A stretch of DNA of 64,000 bases, from positions 2,501 through 66,500 of the forward strand of contig NW_005202237.1 of the NCBI RefSeq assembly GCF_000372725.1. Direction: 5' to 3'. Both the position numbers and the translations under genes were made by a program. Below the pieces are notes generated by a model, which was not told where the DNA came from, did no database searches, and saw nothing but the letters and a program-made list of their open reading frames with translations. Position 1 is the first letter of the stretch. Every line of letters starts with the position of its first letter. The DNA is from Emiliania huxleyi CCMP1516 (Eukaryota > Haptophyta > Isochrysidales > Noelaerhabdaceae). Shown in pieces: positions 29,415 through 39,715 of the stretch.

Positions 29415-32400
29415 TCACGCACCGCGTGCGAGCGCCCTCTCGGTCTGCGCCCGCAGCCTCCGCTCCCGCCTCCACGCGCGCAGCCGTGCGCCGCCACCCT
29501 GCACGCCCGCACGCGCCGGTCCGCTGCCGGTCGGGGCGACCTCCCGAAGAGCTCTCAGCAGGTCCTCGAGGCTCACCTCGAGCAGCCCGGAGCTCGCTGC
29601 TCGGCCTCCCTTTCGCACCTCCGCGCCTGGCGCCAGCCCGCTCAGCAGCCGCTCGTCTGCGTAGCGCTCCAGCGCGAACGACGTCGCGCTCCGCAGCAGG
29701 CCCGCGAGGTCGGCGCCGGAGAAGCCGCAGGTCGCATCCGCAAAGGCGCCCGAGGCCAGCGCAGCGGCGGCGGGCGGCGCGAGGCAGCCGCGCTCGCGCA
29801 GCCGCTCGGAGTGGATGGCGGCGATGCGCTGTCTCCCCGCCGCGTCGGGCTGTGGCACCAGCACGTGCACCTCGAGCCGGCCGGGCCGGAGCAGCGCTGG
29901 GTCCATCAGCTCCGGCCGGTTGGTCAGGCCGATGACTGCAGCGGGGAGAGGTGGGAGCAGAGGCACGGAGTGGCAACGAGGGGAGGGAGGGGATGGAGGG
30001 GAGGCGGAGCACCCAGAATGTTGTCGAGCTGCTCGACGCCGTCCATCTTGGCGAGCAGCTGGTTGACGACCGAGTCGCGGATGCCTGAATTAAATACCAA
30101 TAACCAATCAACTAATCAATTAAGGCAGCTGGTTGACGACCGAGTCGCGGATGCCTGAATTAAATACCAATAACCAATCAACTAATCCATTAAGGCAGCT
30201 GGTTGACGACCGAGTCGCGGATGCCCGACGTGTCGCCCGAGAGGGAGCCGCGCTCCCTCGTGAAGGCGTCGATCTCGTCGAACACGATCACGTGCAGCGC
30301 CGAGTCGTCGCCCGCCTCGGCCTGCTCCACCTCCGCCTGCGGGGCGTGTCCAGGACACGTCATCGGCGTGCCGAAAGGGCGTCCTCGGCCTGCCCCGCCT
30401 CCGCCTCGGCAAAGAGCGAGCGGATGAACTGCTCCGAGTCGCCGACGTACTTGGACATCATCTCGGGGCCGTTGACGATCTTGGGCTCGCGCGCGCCCAT
30501 CGCGCCAGCTATCTCGCGCGCGAGCAGCGTCTTGCCGCAGCCGGGCGGCCCGTAGAGCAGCATGCCGCGCACCGGCGAGACGCCCAGAGGCCGCATCAAG
30601 GCCGGCGGGTACAGGCGGGAGGCGAGCGCCCGCCGCACAATCTCGTCCACAGCCGCGTCCAGCCCGCCGACGCGCCGCCCAATGCGCGCGGTGAGCCCCG
30701 GCGCGGAGCCAGGCTGGCCGCTGGTGCGGTCCATCTCCCGCTCTCGCGCCAGCGCCTCCTCGCTCGGCTGGTCCAGCAGCAGCAAGTCGGCCACTCAAGG
30801 GCGGGGGCGGGGCAGCGGCGCAGGTGAGAGAGGGCAAGCGCTGAACGCAGCTGTGAGAGTGCAAGCTGCCGCACACCCTTCTCGACTCCGATGCAGACGC
30901 CGGAGACGACGTCGGTGTTCTCTTCGCACGACTCCCCAGGCGGCCGTCGCCAGCCGATGCTGCCCTCGCCGCCGCAGTGCCCCGGCGGGAAGCTCGAGGT
31001 CGGAGGCATCATCGCGAGCTGGAGGAAGGCGGACGCGACGCCGGGCACGCCCTCGAAGGAGTGGCAGCAGCCTCCCGCGAGGAAGCACGGCTTGGCGCCC
31101 GACTTGAGCACGCGCTTCATCAGCTCGATCGGGGTAGACGTCTTCCCCGTGATGTCGAAGCGCAGCCGGCGCACGGTAAACTGGCCGAGGAGGGGGACGC
31201 AGAAGAGGACAGACCCTCGCGGGAAGGCGGCAGGCGGCAGCGTGCAGCCGCCCGGCAAGGCAACCACCGACACCTCGTACTTGGCGCCGCGCGCCGCCAC
31301 TGCGCGCAGCGGGCGCGGCGCGTCCAGCCACCACGCGAGCTTGCGGCCGCGCAGCCCAAGGAGCGCCTCCGCGCACGCGGCGCGCAGCTCCGCGCGAACC
31401 CAGTCCCCGTAAGCCTCCTGCCCGCCCGGGTCCGGGTCTGCGACCGCCCTCTCGGCGGCGTCGACGATCGCCGCGAGCAGCGCGTCGTCGAGCGGCGGGT
31501 ACGCGGTCGCGAGGGCGGGGCGCGGCGCGAGAGCGACGTCTCCCTCCGCCTCGCCGCCCTCGCCGCCCGACTTTGTGTACACGGCCTGCACGAACCGCTC
31601 CCCCGGGGCAGTCAGCCCGGGGGCGGGTGGCTTGCCACGCTCGTCGTCGCACGACTCCTCATCGCACGCCAGATCGGCCGTCTGCGCCACGGCGGGGCGG
31701 CAGCGAGCGTGCCAAAGTGCCGCTGGCGTGACGCCGGACACGGCCCCTCGCAGCCTCGCCACACCGCCCCCTCGCAGCCTCGCCGCAGCCTCGGCCGCGC
31801 CTCCCGTTCCGCCGGCCACCGCCTTGTCCGTCAGTGCGCTGAGCCGACTCTCTCGCCACCACTCGCGCAGCCGCCGGAGCACCTCGCGCCTGCCGCCGCC
31901 GCGCCGCCGCGCCTCGCCCTGCGCGCCGGCCTCTGTCCGCCGCGAGAAGGTCTTGCGCGGCGACGCCTCCCGCAGCGCTCGCTCGATGTCTTCGTACCGC
32001 ACCTCCAGCAGGCCCTCCTCGCCGTCGTCGCTGCTGGCGACGGCGGGCGGCTTTGCTGCGCCGGGGTCCCACCCGCGGAGCAGCGCCTCGTCCACGTAGC
32101 GCTCGAGGCTATACGACGTGACGCTGCGCATCAGCCCGGCGAGGTCCGCGCCGGAGAAGCCGCCGGTGACGCGCGCGAGGGGGCCGACATGTCCTGGACA
32201 CGTCCCGCCCGTGAGGCACGCGGCGGCGCGCGGCGCGAGGCAGCCGCGCTGGAGGAGCTCGCGGCTCTGGATGCTCAGGATCTGCTGCCGCCCTTGCGCG
32301 TCGGGGCGGGGCACCTCGACCTGCACCTCGAGCCGGCCGGGCCGGAGCAGCGCGGCGTCGATGAGCTCCGCGCGGTTGGTCAGGCCGATGACGAGCACGT

Positions 32401-33788
32401 TGTCGAGCTGCTCGACGCCGTCCATCTTGGCGAGCAGCTGGTTGACGACCGAGTCGCGGATGCCTGAATTAAATACCAATAACCAATCAACTAATCCATT
32501 AAGGCAGCTGGTTGACGACCGAGTCGCGGATGCCTGAATTAAATACCAATAACCAATCAACTAATCCATTAAGGCAGCTGGTTGACGACCGAGTCGCGGA
32601 TGCCCGACGTGTCGCCCGAGAGGGAGCCGCGCTCCCTCGTGAAGGCGTCGATCTCGTCGAACACGATCACGTGCAGCGCCGAGTCGTCGCCCGCCTCGGC
32701 CTGCTCCACCTCCGCCTGCGGGGCGTGTCCAGGACACGTCATCGGCGTGCCGAAAGGGCGTCCTCGGCCTGCCCCGCCTCCGCCTCGGCAAAGAGCGAGC
32801 GGATGAACTGCTCCGAGTCGCCGACGTACTTGGACATCATCTCGGGGCCGTTGACGATCTTGGGCTCGCGCGCTCCGAGCGCTGTGCAGATCTCGCGCGC
32901 GAGCAGCGTCTTGCCGCAGCCGGGCGGCCCGTAGAGCAGCATGCCGCGCACCGGCGAGACGCCCAGCTCCTTGGTCAGCGCGCGCGGGTACAGGCGAGAG
33001 GAGAGCGCGCGGCGGACGATCACCGCGAGAGGTGCGTCGAGGCCGCCCACCTTCTTGGCGAGGCGCGCGAGCAACTCCGGCGCGTCGTCTGGCATCGCCA
33101 CGCCTGCTCCGCCGCTCGCCGGCTCCCAGCCGCCCGGCGGCGGCCGCTCGACCTGCACCAAGTCGGACGCGGCCACCTCGATGGGCAGGTCCGCCGCCGC
33201 CGCTGTCGCCGCTGCCTCGCCGTCTGAGAAGCGCAGGCTCGGAGGCAGCAGCACGACCTGCAGGAGGGCGGAGGCTGCCCCCGGGGCGCCCGTCCATTGC
33301 AGGTCTCCGCCGGCGAGGCTGGTCACCGTCTCGGCGAGCAGGGAGCGGCCGGAGCTTCCCGGCCGATGCACCGCTGGCTCTCCGAGCAGCGGCGTGGCCA
33401 GCACCAGCGAATCAGGCGGGTAAGCCGACGCCGGAAGGGCGGTGCCGGCAGGGAGAGCCACGACAGAGACGTCGAGCCGCGAGCCGCGGGCATAGGCGGC
33501 TCGCAGCGGCTGCGGCGCATCGAGCCACCACGCGAGCTTGCGGCCGCGCAAACCACTGAGCTGGCGCTCGAGAGCAGCCCTGCTCGAGCCGTCACACCAA
33601 GCCAGGTCGCCGTCGCAAGCGTCGGCGCCTTGCACTCTGAGGCAGGCGACGGCTGCCTCCACCACCGCATCGAGGAGAGCGCTGGGCGTCCCGATCGCTG
33701 GTGGAGGCGCCTGCGTGCCGCCCGGAGCCGTGGGAAGAGTCGGCGCGAGCGCAGTGCAGGCGGCGACGGCAAAGATGTGGTGCTGCAT
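29415..33788 (-). CDS. Double NSF-D1-like AAA ATPase (two N-domain plus AAA modules in tandem)
   Basis: Two modules related to the D1 half of N-ethylmaleimide-sensitive factor, the SNARE-disassembly ATPase. Module B is upstream (33788 to about 31700), module A downstream (about 31690-29415). Each has a variable N-region containing [13 protein letters not shown], then VGGLDA, Walker [29 protein letters not shown], Walker [16 protein letters not shown], and sensor/Arg-finger region VIGLTNR...[10 protein letters not shown]. One open frame of 654 codons (32560 to 30596) runs from the end of AAA-B through N-region A, so the modules form one polypeptide. No D2 domain is visible. Met at 33788 gives [16 protein letters not shown], possibly a signal sequence. 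Module A has a GT-AG intron at about 30004-29938 that B lacks. Both modules share introns near the [11 protein letters not shown] motif and before the Walker B. It is inferred to act on SNARE-like complexes. Confidence 0.82.
30056..30225 (-). other. Young intron pair: 30-bp exon segment in three copies with AT-rich inserts
   Basis: CAGCTGGTTGACGACCGAGT plus CGCGGATGCC occurs three times with a 70-bp period. Between copies are 40-bp inserts TGAATTAAATACCAATAACC...ATTAAGG. In the coding (minus) sense, GC at the start of a GCATCCGCG copy and AG at the end of AATTCAG give GC-AG introns that restore the NSF motif [11 protein letters not shown]. Confidence 0.85.
30315..30406 (-). other. Young intron: 24-bp exon duplication around a 44-bp introner
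   Basis: The two copies differ at two positions: CCTCGGCCTGCTCCACCTCC and CCTCGGCCTGCCCCGCCTCC, each continuing GCCT. The insert contains GTGTCCAGGACACGTC. GC-AG splicing (minus strand) gives [14 protein letters not shown], matching the NSF segment before Walker B. The same structure is at 32694-32785 in module B. Confidence 0.85.
32435..32604 (-). other. Same AT-rich intron pair in AAA module B
   Basis: Three copies of the CAGCTGGTTGACGACCGAGT segment at 32435, 32505 and 32575, with the same 40-bp AT-rich inserts as in module A. Together with the introner at 32694-32785 it lies within the near-identical tract. Confidence 0.85.
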
Positions 33789-33947
33789 GCCGAGGAGCGC
33801 TGCGGGAGGTCCAGATGCGTCGGCGACGCGAAGGACAGTACGCTTGTGGGCGTTCCACGAAAAAAAGAATTTTCCGCGGCCCAATAAATGTCGCTGGCGA
33901 AAAGGTCGATTCGCTGGCGACCTTTTTGTGAGGTTTTCTGATACATT

Positions 33948-35221
33948 TCACTCCCCCCTCAGCGCCGCCTCGAGGGCGCCCACCGCCGCCGCCACCTCCT
34001 CCTCGGACGTGTCGAACGCCGTCACGAGCCGTACGCACTGCCGGCCCTCCTCCTCGCTGTCCCAGGGCGTGCCGCCGACCGTGCCGAGAGCCCGGACCAG
34101 CGCGTCGCCCCGCGGTGTGCAAGGCAGCGAGAGGAAGAGCTGGTTCGTCTGCACGGGGTGCTGCCAGCGGAAGCTGTCTCCGTCGTAGCCGGCGGCCGCC
34201 GCCTCGAGCCGGCGCGCCAGGTCCGCGGCGCTCGCGTTGGCCCGCTCCGCGCTGCTCCGCCACAGGGGCACGCCGCCTCCGCCGTCTGCGAGGTAGGCGC
34301 AGATCTGCGCCGCCAGGAAGCGGCTCTTGGAGAGCTCGTGCCCGGCCCGCTTCCTATCGGAGAGGCTCCGAGAAACTGTCACGGACGGCTCCGAGAGCCC
34401 TCTGGCCCGGCGCGGCGCTTCCTGCGGCGGCGCATCGCGAGCTCGGACGCCAGCTGCGCGTCGGCGGCGCCGCCGCCGAGCGAGGCGGCGGGCTCGAAGA
34501 CGACGACCGCCTCCGCCGCCAGGGTGCCTCCCTTGGTGGTGCCGAAGGAGACCATGTCGACGCCCGCCCGCCAGGTGAGGTCGCTCGCGGAAGCGCCGAG
34601 GGCGACGAGCGCGTTGGGCAGCCGCGCGCCGTCCATGTGGACGAGCAGGCCGTAATCGTGCGCGAGCGCGCACAGCGCCTTGAGCTCGGCACCGGTGTAG
34701 AGCGTTCCCGCCTCGGTAGGCTGCGTCAGGCTGAGGAGCGACGGGCGGTGCGCGTAGGGCGCAGCCGCGAGCGGCGCGGCCGACTGCAGCGCCAGCGCGA
34801 GCTCGGAAGCGCAGACCTTGCCGTCCTCGCCACCCAGCGGCTGCAGCGGCGCGCCGCCGCTGTAGAAGGCGACTGCGCCGCACTGCCAGAGGCGGATGTG
34901 GCTCAGCCGGTGGCAGAAGACGGCATCGAGCGGCCCGGCGGCGCTGGCGATGGCGAGCGCGTCCGATGCGATGCCCGACACGGTCGGGAGGACGTAGGCG
35001 TCCGGAGCATCAAATAAGTCGCGGACGGCAGCGGCGGCCGCAGCGCTGTACTCATCCGCCCCATACGAGGCGCAAGAGCGAGGCACGTTGGCTTGCTGCA
35101 GTGCCGCCATCACCTCAGGCAAGACGCCGCGCGTGTTGTCGGAGGCGAAGCTGGAGCAGGTCGAGAGCTGGCGTGCCACATTTTTGACGAGAGGGCGTGC
35201 ACACAGCCGACAGCGGGGCAT
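33948..35221 (-). CDS. Low-specificity L-threonine aldolase (PLP enzyme)
   Basis: Cleaves L-threonine or allo-threonine to glycine and acetaldehyde. The N-terminus has the family start FASDNTRGVLPEVMAAL, then YGADEYSAAAAAAVRDLF. The cofactor region is LLVHMDGARLPNALVALG, and the PLP lysine lies in VSFGTTKGGTLAAE. The C-terminal exon contains ELSKSRFLAAQICAYL and a helical end. The ATG at 35221 precedes a short Cys/Arg-rich presequence (MPRCRLCARPLVKNVARQLS), compatible with organelle import. One intron (about 34418-34354) separates the exons. Its two sides are similar (GGAAGCGCCGCGCCGGGCC and GGAAGCGGGCCGGGCAC), and the splice is best read as GC-AG. It is adjacent to the AAA gene on the same strand with 160 bp between. 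Confidence 0.9.
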
Positions 35222-35308
35222 CGCGGGCCTCGCGGCCAAGCGTGCCACTGGCAACAAAGAAATCGATGAGCTCACCAAAGCACCCTCGCGCCTGGCTGTG
35301 GGGCCGCC

Positions 35309-36337
35309 TCACTGTCTCGACTGGACGTTGGGCGGCAGCCCGTGCACGCGGATGGAGCGCAGGCCCCAGTCGTGCCGCGCGAGCGCCTCGTGCGGCCGCA
35401 GCGCGAGCCAGCGCAGGCTCGCCGAGCGCGTGCCGAGCTGCAAGTCGACCGTCTCGCCGAGCGGCACGGCGAGCGGCAGCGCGCGCGCCGCGCCGGCCGC
35501 CGTCATGACGTACGCCGTCACCGACGGGTTGATGCCGCGCGGGCAGCGCAGCTGCACGAGCTTCGCCGCCAGCGCCTCGCCCCAGCCCGCCGGCGCCGGC
35601 ATCGGCGGGCCCGCCACACGCGGCGCCGCCGGCGCCGCCGGCGCGCGGCCTGGGGTCGGCGGCAGCGTGCGCACGGCGAGCGGGTGGACGCAGCGCGGCG
35701 CGGTGAGGTGGTCGAAGTACGAGAGGTGCAGCAGGTCGAAGCGCTCACCGGTGGCGCGCAGCAGCGCGCCGAGCCGCTCGCGGAAGCGCGAGGGCAGCAG
35801 CGCGTCGTCCTCCAGCACGAGCGCCGACGTGTTCGCCGCGGCGAGGAAGCGCCACGCGGCGAGGTGCGAAAGGGCGGAGCCCACGTTGTTGCGCGCGAGC
35901 GCGCTGCGCAGCAGGCCGGCGCGTGCCATCGCCTCTGGGTGGACATTGGTGCCGTACAGCGCCGGGAGGCGCGCCCAAGGCCTCATGCCCGCCGTCTCGA
36001 GCGTGCGATTCATCTTCGCCCGCCGCACCGTCGACCCATCCAGGTTGATGAGAATGGTGAGCGGCGGTCTGCGGCGCGGTGTCGCACGCAAGAGCGCTGC
36101 GTGGAGCGTGCGCCTGCCTCGGAGCAGAGCCTGTGCGCCACGCTGGTTGATCATGCCCGTGGCCTGCATGTCTGCCGGCCGGTCCAGCAGTGCGCCCATA
36201 CAGTCAGCACAGGAGGAGTTGGCTCGCGATAGGCAGCACGCCGTGCAGTGCCGGCGCACTTCGGGTGCTGTCGCCTTGTCGAAGATTCTGCTGCACCACG
36301 GCCCGCCCGCTGCAGGTGCGAGTCGCCGATCGCGCAT
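35309..36337 (-). CDS. Glycosyltransferase family 25-like protein
   Basis: The nucleotide-sugar-dependent transferase fold of GT25 (LPS glycosyltransferase / collagen galactosyltransferase family). ILINLDGSTVRRAKMNRTLE is the N-terminal family motif. NVGSALSHLAAWRFLAAANT is the conserved G-x-x-SH-W segment, ALVLEDDALLP is the metal-binding EDD motif, and RFDLLHLSYFDH follows. A Pro/Ala-rich insertion (PPTPGRAPAAPAAP) precedes the C-terminal part with INPSVTAYVMTAAGAARAL. The start is uncertain: ATG at 36337 is the first in frame, later Mets are possible, and the Cys-rich N-terminal part (CTACCLSRANSSCADC) could be upstream spacer. Intronless. Acceptor is unknown; surface glycan or glycoprotein synthesis in the secretory system is likely. 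Confidence 0.82.
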   Translation of the reverse strand: MRDRRLAPAAGGPWCSRIFDKATAPEVRRHCTACCLSRANSSCADCMGALLDRPADMQATGMINQRGAQALLRGRRTLHAALLRATPRRRPPLTILINLDGSTVRRAKMNRTLETAGMRPWARLPALYGTNVHPEAMARAGLLRSALARNNVGSALSHLAAWRFLAAANTSALVLEDDALLPSRFRERLGALLRATGERFDLLHLSYFDHLTAPRCVHPLAVRTLPPTPGRAPAAPAAPRVAGPPMPAPAGWGEALAAKLVQLRCPRGINPSVTAYVMTAAGAARALPLAVPLGETVDLQLGTRSASLRWLALRPHEALARHDWGLRSIRVHGLPPNVQSRQ

Positions 36338-36539
36338 GGGGCGTGAGTGGATCGCCGGCGGATTTCTTTGTACCCGGGTACTGTGCCGTACCAAAGTCTG
36401 TGCAGCTGTGAACAGCAGCTCGTGACCACGGCGCCGCAGGCGCCTGTTGATAGATCCAGGTGATAGCCCTGGATGGGCAATGCATACGCCTCACTGGGCC
36501 TCAGATCCCCCGACCGCGTCCCGGTGCTCTGTGGTCGGA

Positions 36540-36990
36540 TTTGTGTGAGAGAGATTTTTAGCAATACCAAACAACTCTAACACTCACACGTAATTTGGGG
36601 CCTGGAGCCCTGTTCACGCGCGCGCGAGACGTGCAGACAGGGTTGCCAGGTGAGAGCGAATGGCGCGGTTCACGCCTCGCACAACAGAGAGAGAGATGCG
36701 CTCTGCATGGTGGGACATAAAAGAGAGCGAGTACTTGGGCGAGTAGGCCGTGCGGTCAACGCTGCCGCGCGCGACTTTGCGCGCGAGGCGGCGCAGCTTG
36801 AGAACGGCGGTGGGCGAGAAGCCGCCGCCGAACGTCTCGTGGAGCAGCAGGTTGAAGTTGTTGCGCTTGACAAAGATCGCGTCGTGGTAGAAACCGCGAT
36901 GCGCCTTGACGTAGCCGTGGCCGGTCTTGTGGTCGAAGGGTTGGCCGGGCTGCCCGCGCGCCTTGCAGCCCATGTTTAGGCGGCGGGCCT
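36540..36990 (-). mobile_element. Copy of the ETFGG dispersed ORF family, 3' part and tail
   Basis: The minus-strand frame reads VGHSYAFGNTEEKA, GCKARGQPGQPFDHKTGHG, LLLHETFGGGFSPTAVLKL, RRLARKVARG, DRTAYSPKYS, HHAERISLSVV. After the stop comes GGCCCCAAATTACGTGTGAG, then a tail containing TTTGGTATTGCTAAAAATCTC and (TC)n. The copy at 55093-55372 has the same 3' sequence and tail in the other orientation. The 5' end is missing. LINE-like by its shape only. Confidence 0.6.
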
Positions 36991-37807
36991 TTTCTTCGGT
37001 GTTGCCGAAGGCGTAGGAGTGGCCAACGGAGGCGGGCGTGCCGCCACTCGAGGCGTTGCCAACGCCCGGCGAGGAGGTCTACTTGAGGAGGGGCGTCCAG
37101 AGCTTGATTTCATTGTTTTGTCGGATTTGTGACGCCGCCGCACCGCGCCGCGGCCGGGGGCCGTCCGGAGGCCGAGGATGGCCGTGGCGGACCGGGACGA
37201 GCTCTGGGAGGTTCAGTGTCAGTGTATATATTGTAGAGACTAACCATGTGCACAATATCTCTCAGTCTAGCTAAGCCTGGGAAGGCGATGCCGGGGCCGT
37301 ACAGCAGCTTGATGGTGCTTCGCCGGCGTGCGTCCCGGAGCGGTGCCGGATGGGCGGTCCGTGGGAGGAAATCGGGGATCAGCGCCGACGGCGCTCTGAT
37401 TCGACTTTTAACTTCAAACAAAGACAGTGGCACGCGCCACAGCGCGGCGCATGCCACTGTCAGGGACGGACCCGTCACCGGGCGGCCAGTGCTTGCACTT
37501 TGAATGCCGTGGGGCTCCTGCCCGTGTCCGGGCGTGGAGATGCGAGGGTCGCCCCCCCTTGCCCCACCACTTTGTGTGTGTGGAGAAATCTACCTTACCC
37601 CTTACCTTACCTGGACCCGTCAGTTAGAGTCGTGTTCACGCCGGGATCGTGATCCCGACAAGCTGCACAGACTTTAGCCAAGTACAGTAACAGCAATCCA
37701 ACAAGAAGAAAATATCGCATAGAAATCTCTATGCAATATGATCGACAGACGATCGACACACAACCACGGCGTGGAGTCCCGGCCCGGGCGCTCATCCGCT
37801 CAAGGCG
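36991..37807. other. Gene-free stretch
   Basis: The first 200 bp continue the degraded element at 36540-36990 on the minus strand (NEIKLWTPLL). The rest (37210-37800) has an AT-richer block with ATATTGTAGAGAC and GTGGCACGCGCCACAG hairpins, but no gene I can support. Confidence 0.4.
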
Positions 37808-39715
37808 TCAACCGCCCTCCTGCTCCAGCTCCACCGACGGGTCCCACGGCAGCGCGCTGCCGTCGTAGCCGAACTTTGCGCTCACGATCCCGCGCACGCG
37901 CAAGTCCATCGGCAGCGAGGCTCCGTGCTTGACAAACTGCGCCTCGAGCAGCCGGAGGAAGGCCTCGTGCCCGCCGTCCGCCCCTCCGCCCCGCAGCGTC
38001 CGCCCGCTGACCAGACAGCGGTTCTGCTGGCTGTGCACGTCGTCGCCGCAATAGAGCAGCTCCTCCTCCTCGCCTGTTCACACGCGCCCGCCGTGAATCC
38101 GCCCGCCGCCGGGGCGGGGCTGCTCGAGCAGCCCGCGCGCCGAAGAGCTCGCGCAGCCGGCGGCGGCGGAAGCCCTGGATCCACGACTCGAAGAACTCGG
38201 CCTGCTCGAGCAGGTCCGAGTAGGCGGTCGAGCCGCGGTGCTTCGGGTTGAAGACCGCGTTCCGCCACGAGGTTGCACGCGCGACGGCGGGGAGCACGCG
38301 CCGCAGGAAGGCGGCCGGCGCCTCCGCCTCCGCCTCCGCCTCCGCCGCCGGGAAACGGTACTTGCTAAAGAGGGAGCCGAAGCCGTCCTCCTCCACGCCC
38401 TGCGGCGCCGCGGCGCAATGGTGGAAGCGGCACGCGCCCCCGTCCTCGCAGCTGCCGTACCGGAGGAAGCGGCGGCAGAGCTGCTTGCCCGCGGCGCGCG
38501 CCTCGTCCTTCGCAGCGGCGAGCCGCGCCGCCTCCTTGGCTCGCGCGCTCTGCTTTCGGCCCAGCGCCTCCTCGCTCGCGCGCGCAGCCTCCCGGTCGAC
38601 CAACCGCTCCCCGCCCGACCCCGCTGGCGCAGCCACCGGCGAATCGGCTGGCGCAGCCGCCGCCGGCCCCACCTCGGCCGGCCCGCACGGCTCGCACGGC
38701 TCGCACACCTCGCCGGCCTGCGCCGCCGCCGCCGCCGGCCCAAAGTAGAGGTCTGCGAAGAGGTGCGACCCGCCGCTGCCGGCGCCGGGCGCGCCGACCA
38801 GCTTGCAGCAGCAGCAGGTCGCAAAGACGCAGCCGCGCACCTAGCAGCAGCGGAGACGAGGCAGTGAAGAAGAGCTCGCGCCGGCCGGCGGGCAGCAGAG
38901 GCGCCGCCACCACGCCGAGGTGTCTCCGCACGAAGTCGATCCCGGCGTCGGTGCCGGGCCCGCAGAGGTGCTTGCCGAGCACGAGGACGTTGCTGTACCC
39001 CTCCGGCAGGCTGTAGTCTTGGATGAGCGCCTCCACCCGCCGGACCGCCCTCGCCGCCTACAGGGATGCTCCGGGGAAGCTTCCGCGAAGGGTCCGCCTC
39101 CACCCGCCGGGCCGCCCTCGCCGCCTTGAGGTGCGGCGGCAGCCAGAACTCGCCCCGCAGTTCGGGGCGCGGCGAGTCCATCTCGACGCAGATGACGGGC
39201 ACGTTAAACACCAGGGCGATCAGGCAGCTCAGGTTTGCGTTGCCTCCGCCGATGTCGACGACGAGGTCGCAGCCGTCGTGCGCGCCGAGCCGGTAGAGTT
39301 GGTAGAGAAGGCTGAGCTCCTGGCTGGCGTACTTGTCGTTGTACTTTTGCGCGCGCCACAGGAACTTCTCGATCACCCGGCACGACCGCGCCTGCGCCGA
39401 GGCCGCGTCCTCCTCGGCGCCGTCCTCCTCGCCGTCGGGCCGCTGCAGGAGGGCGGTGCGCTGGAGCAGCTCGTCGCCGACGGCCTCAAAGAGCTCGCAC
39501 GCGGAGGCGCGGGGAAGCTGCGGGTAGAGGGCGGCGTCCGGAACCGCGTTGGCCGCGTCGCTGTTCAGCCGCTCGCGGAGCCGCCGCGCCTCGTGCAGCA
39601 TCGCGCTGTGCCCTCTGGCGGCATGCTCCGCCTTGGCCTGCTGCTTGTGCAGCATCTTTGCCTGCTTCTTGAGCTGGCTCTTGGAGCCAGCCGTCGGCTC
39701 CTGCCTCTCGGACAT
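37808..39715 (-). CDS. TRM13-like SAM methyltransferase with CCCH zinc finger
   Basis: Starts MSERQEPTAGSKSQLKKQ, a basic coiled-coil N-terminus. The methyltransferase core is LVVDIGGGNANLSCLIAL (motif I) and VPVICVEMDSPRPELR. Next is NVLVLGKHLCGPGTDAGIDF, matching the GKHLCGxATD motif of TRM13, then GCVFATCCCCKL in place of the CCHH motif. A CCCH finger follows: LCRRFLRYGSCEDGGACRFHH. The C-terminal part has SWRNAVFNPKHRGSTAYSDL and ends ELEQEGG. TRM13 2'-O-methylates position 4 of tRNAs, so tRNA modification is the likely role. At least three introns. The one at 39028-39126 is of the exon-duplication type; another near 38070-38110 separates FGARA from ELLYCGDDVH. Exon edges at 38850-38900 are not settled. 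Confidence 0.72.
39028..39126 (-). other. Young intron: 32-bp exon duplication around a 35-bp insert
   Basis: CGCCTCCACCCGCCGGACCG (continuing CCCTCGCCGCCT) occurs at 39028-39059 and, with one A/G change, at 39095-39126. The insert ACAGGGATGCTCCGGGGAAG... has no GGACRTGTCC motif. On the minus strand, AG|GC at both boundaries gives a GC-AG intron ending CCCTGTAG. Splicing restores LPPHLKAARAVRRVEALIQD. Confidence 0.88.

Larger units (their letters stand above)
30017..30492. repeat. Near-identical tract shared by the two AAA modules (with 32396-32871)
   Basis: About 475 bp, including two kinds of intron, are almost base-for-base identical between the modules (offset 2379 bp). The first base change seen is A/C at 30119. 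Identity stops abruptly at both sides, where coding sequence differs widely. This is the footprint of gene conversion or a very recent unequal exchange. Confidence 0.88.

Noticed and set aside
30977-32467. 496-codon plus-strand frame opposite the AAA gene
   Set aside because: The minus strand has Walker A/B motifs and a 654-codon frame; the plus frame is low complexity.
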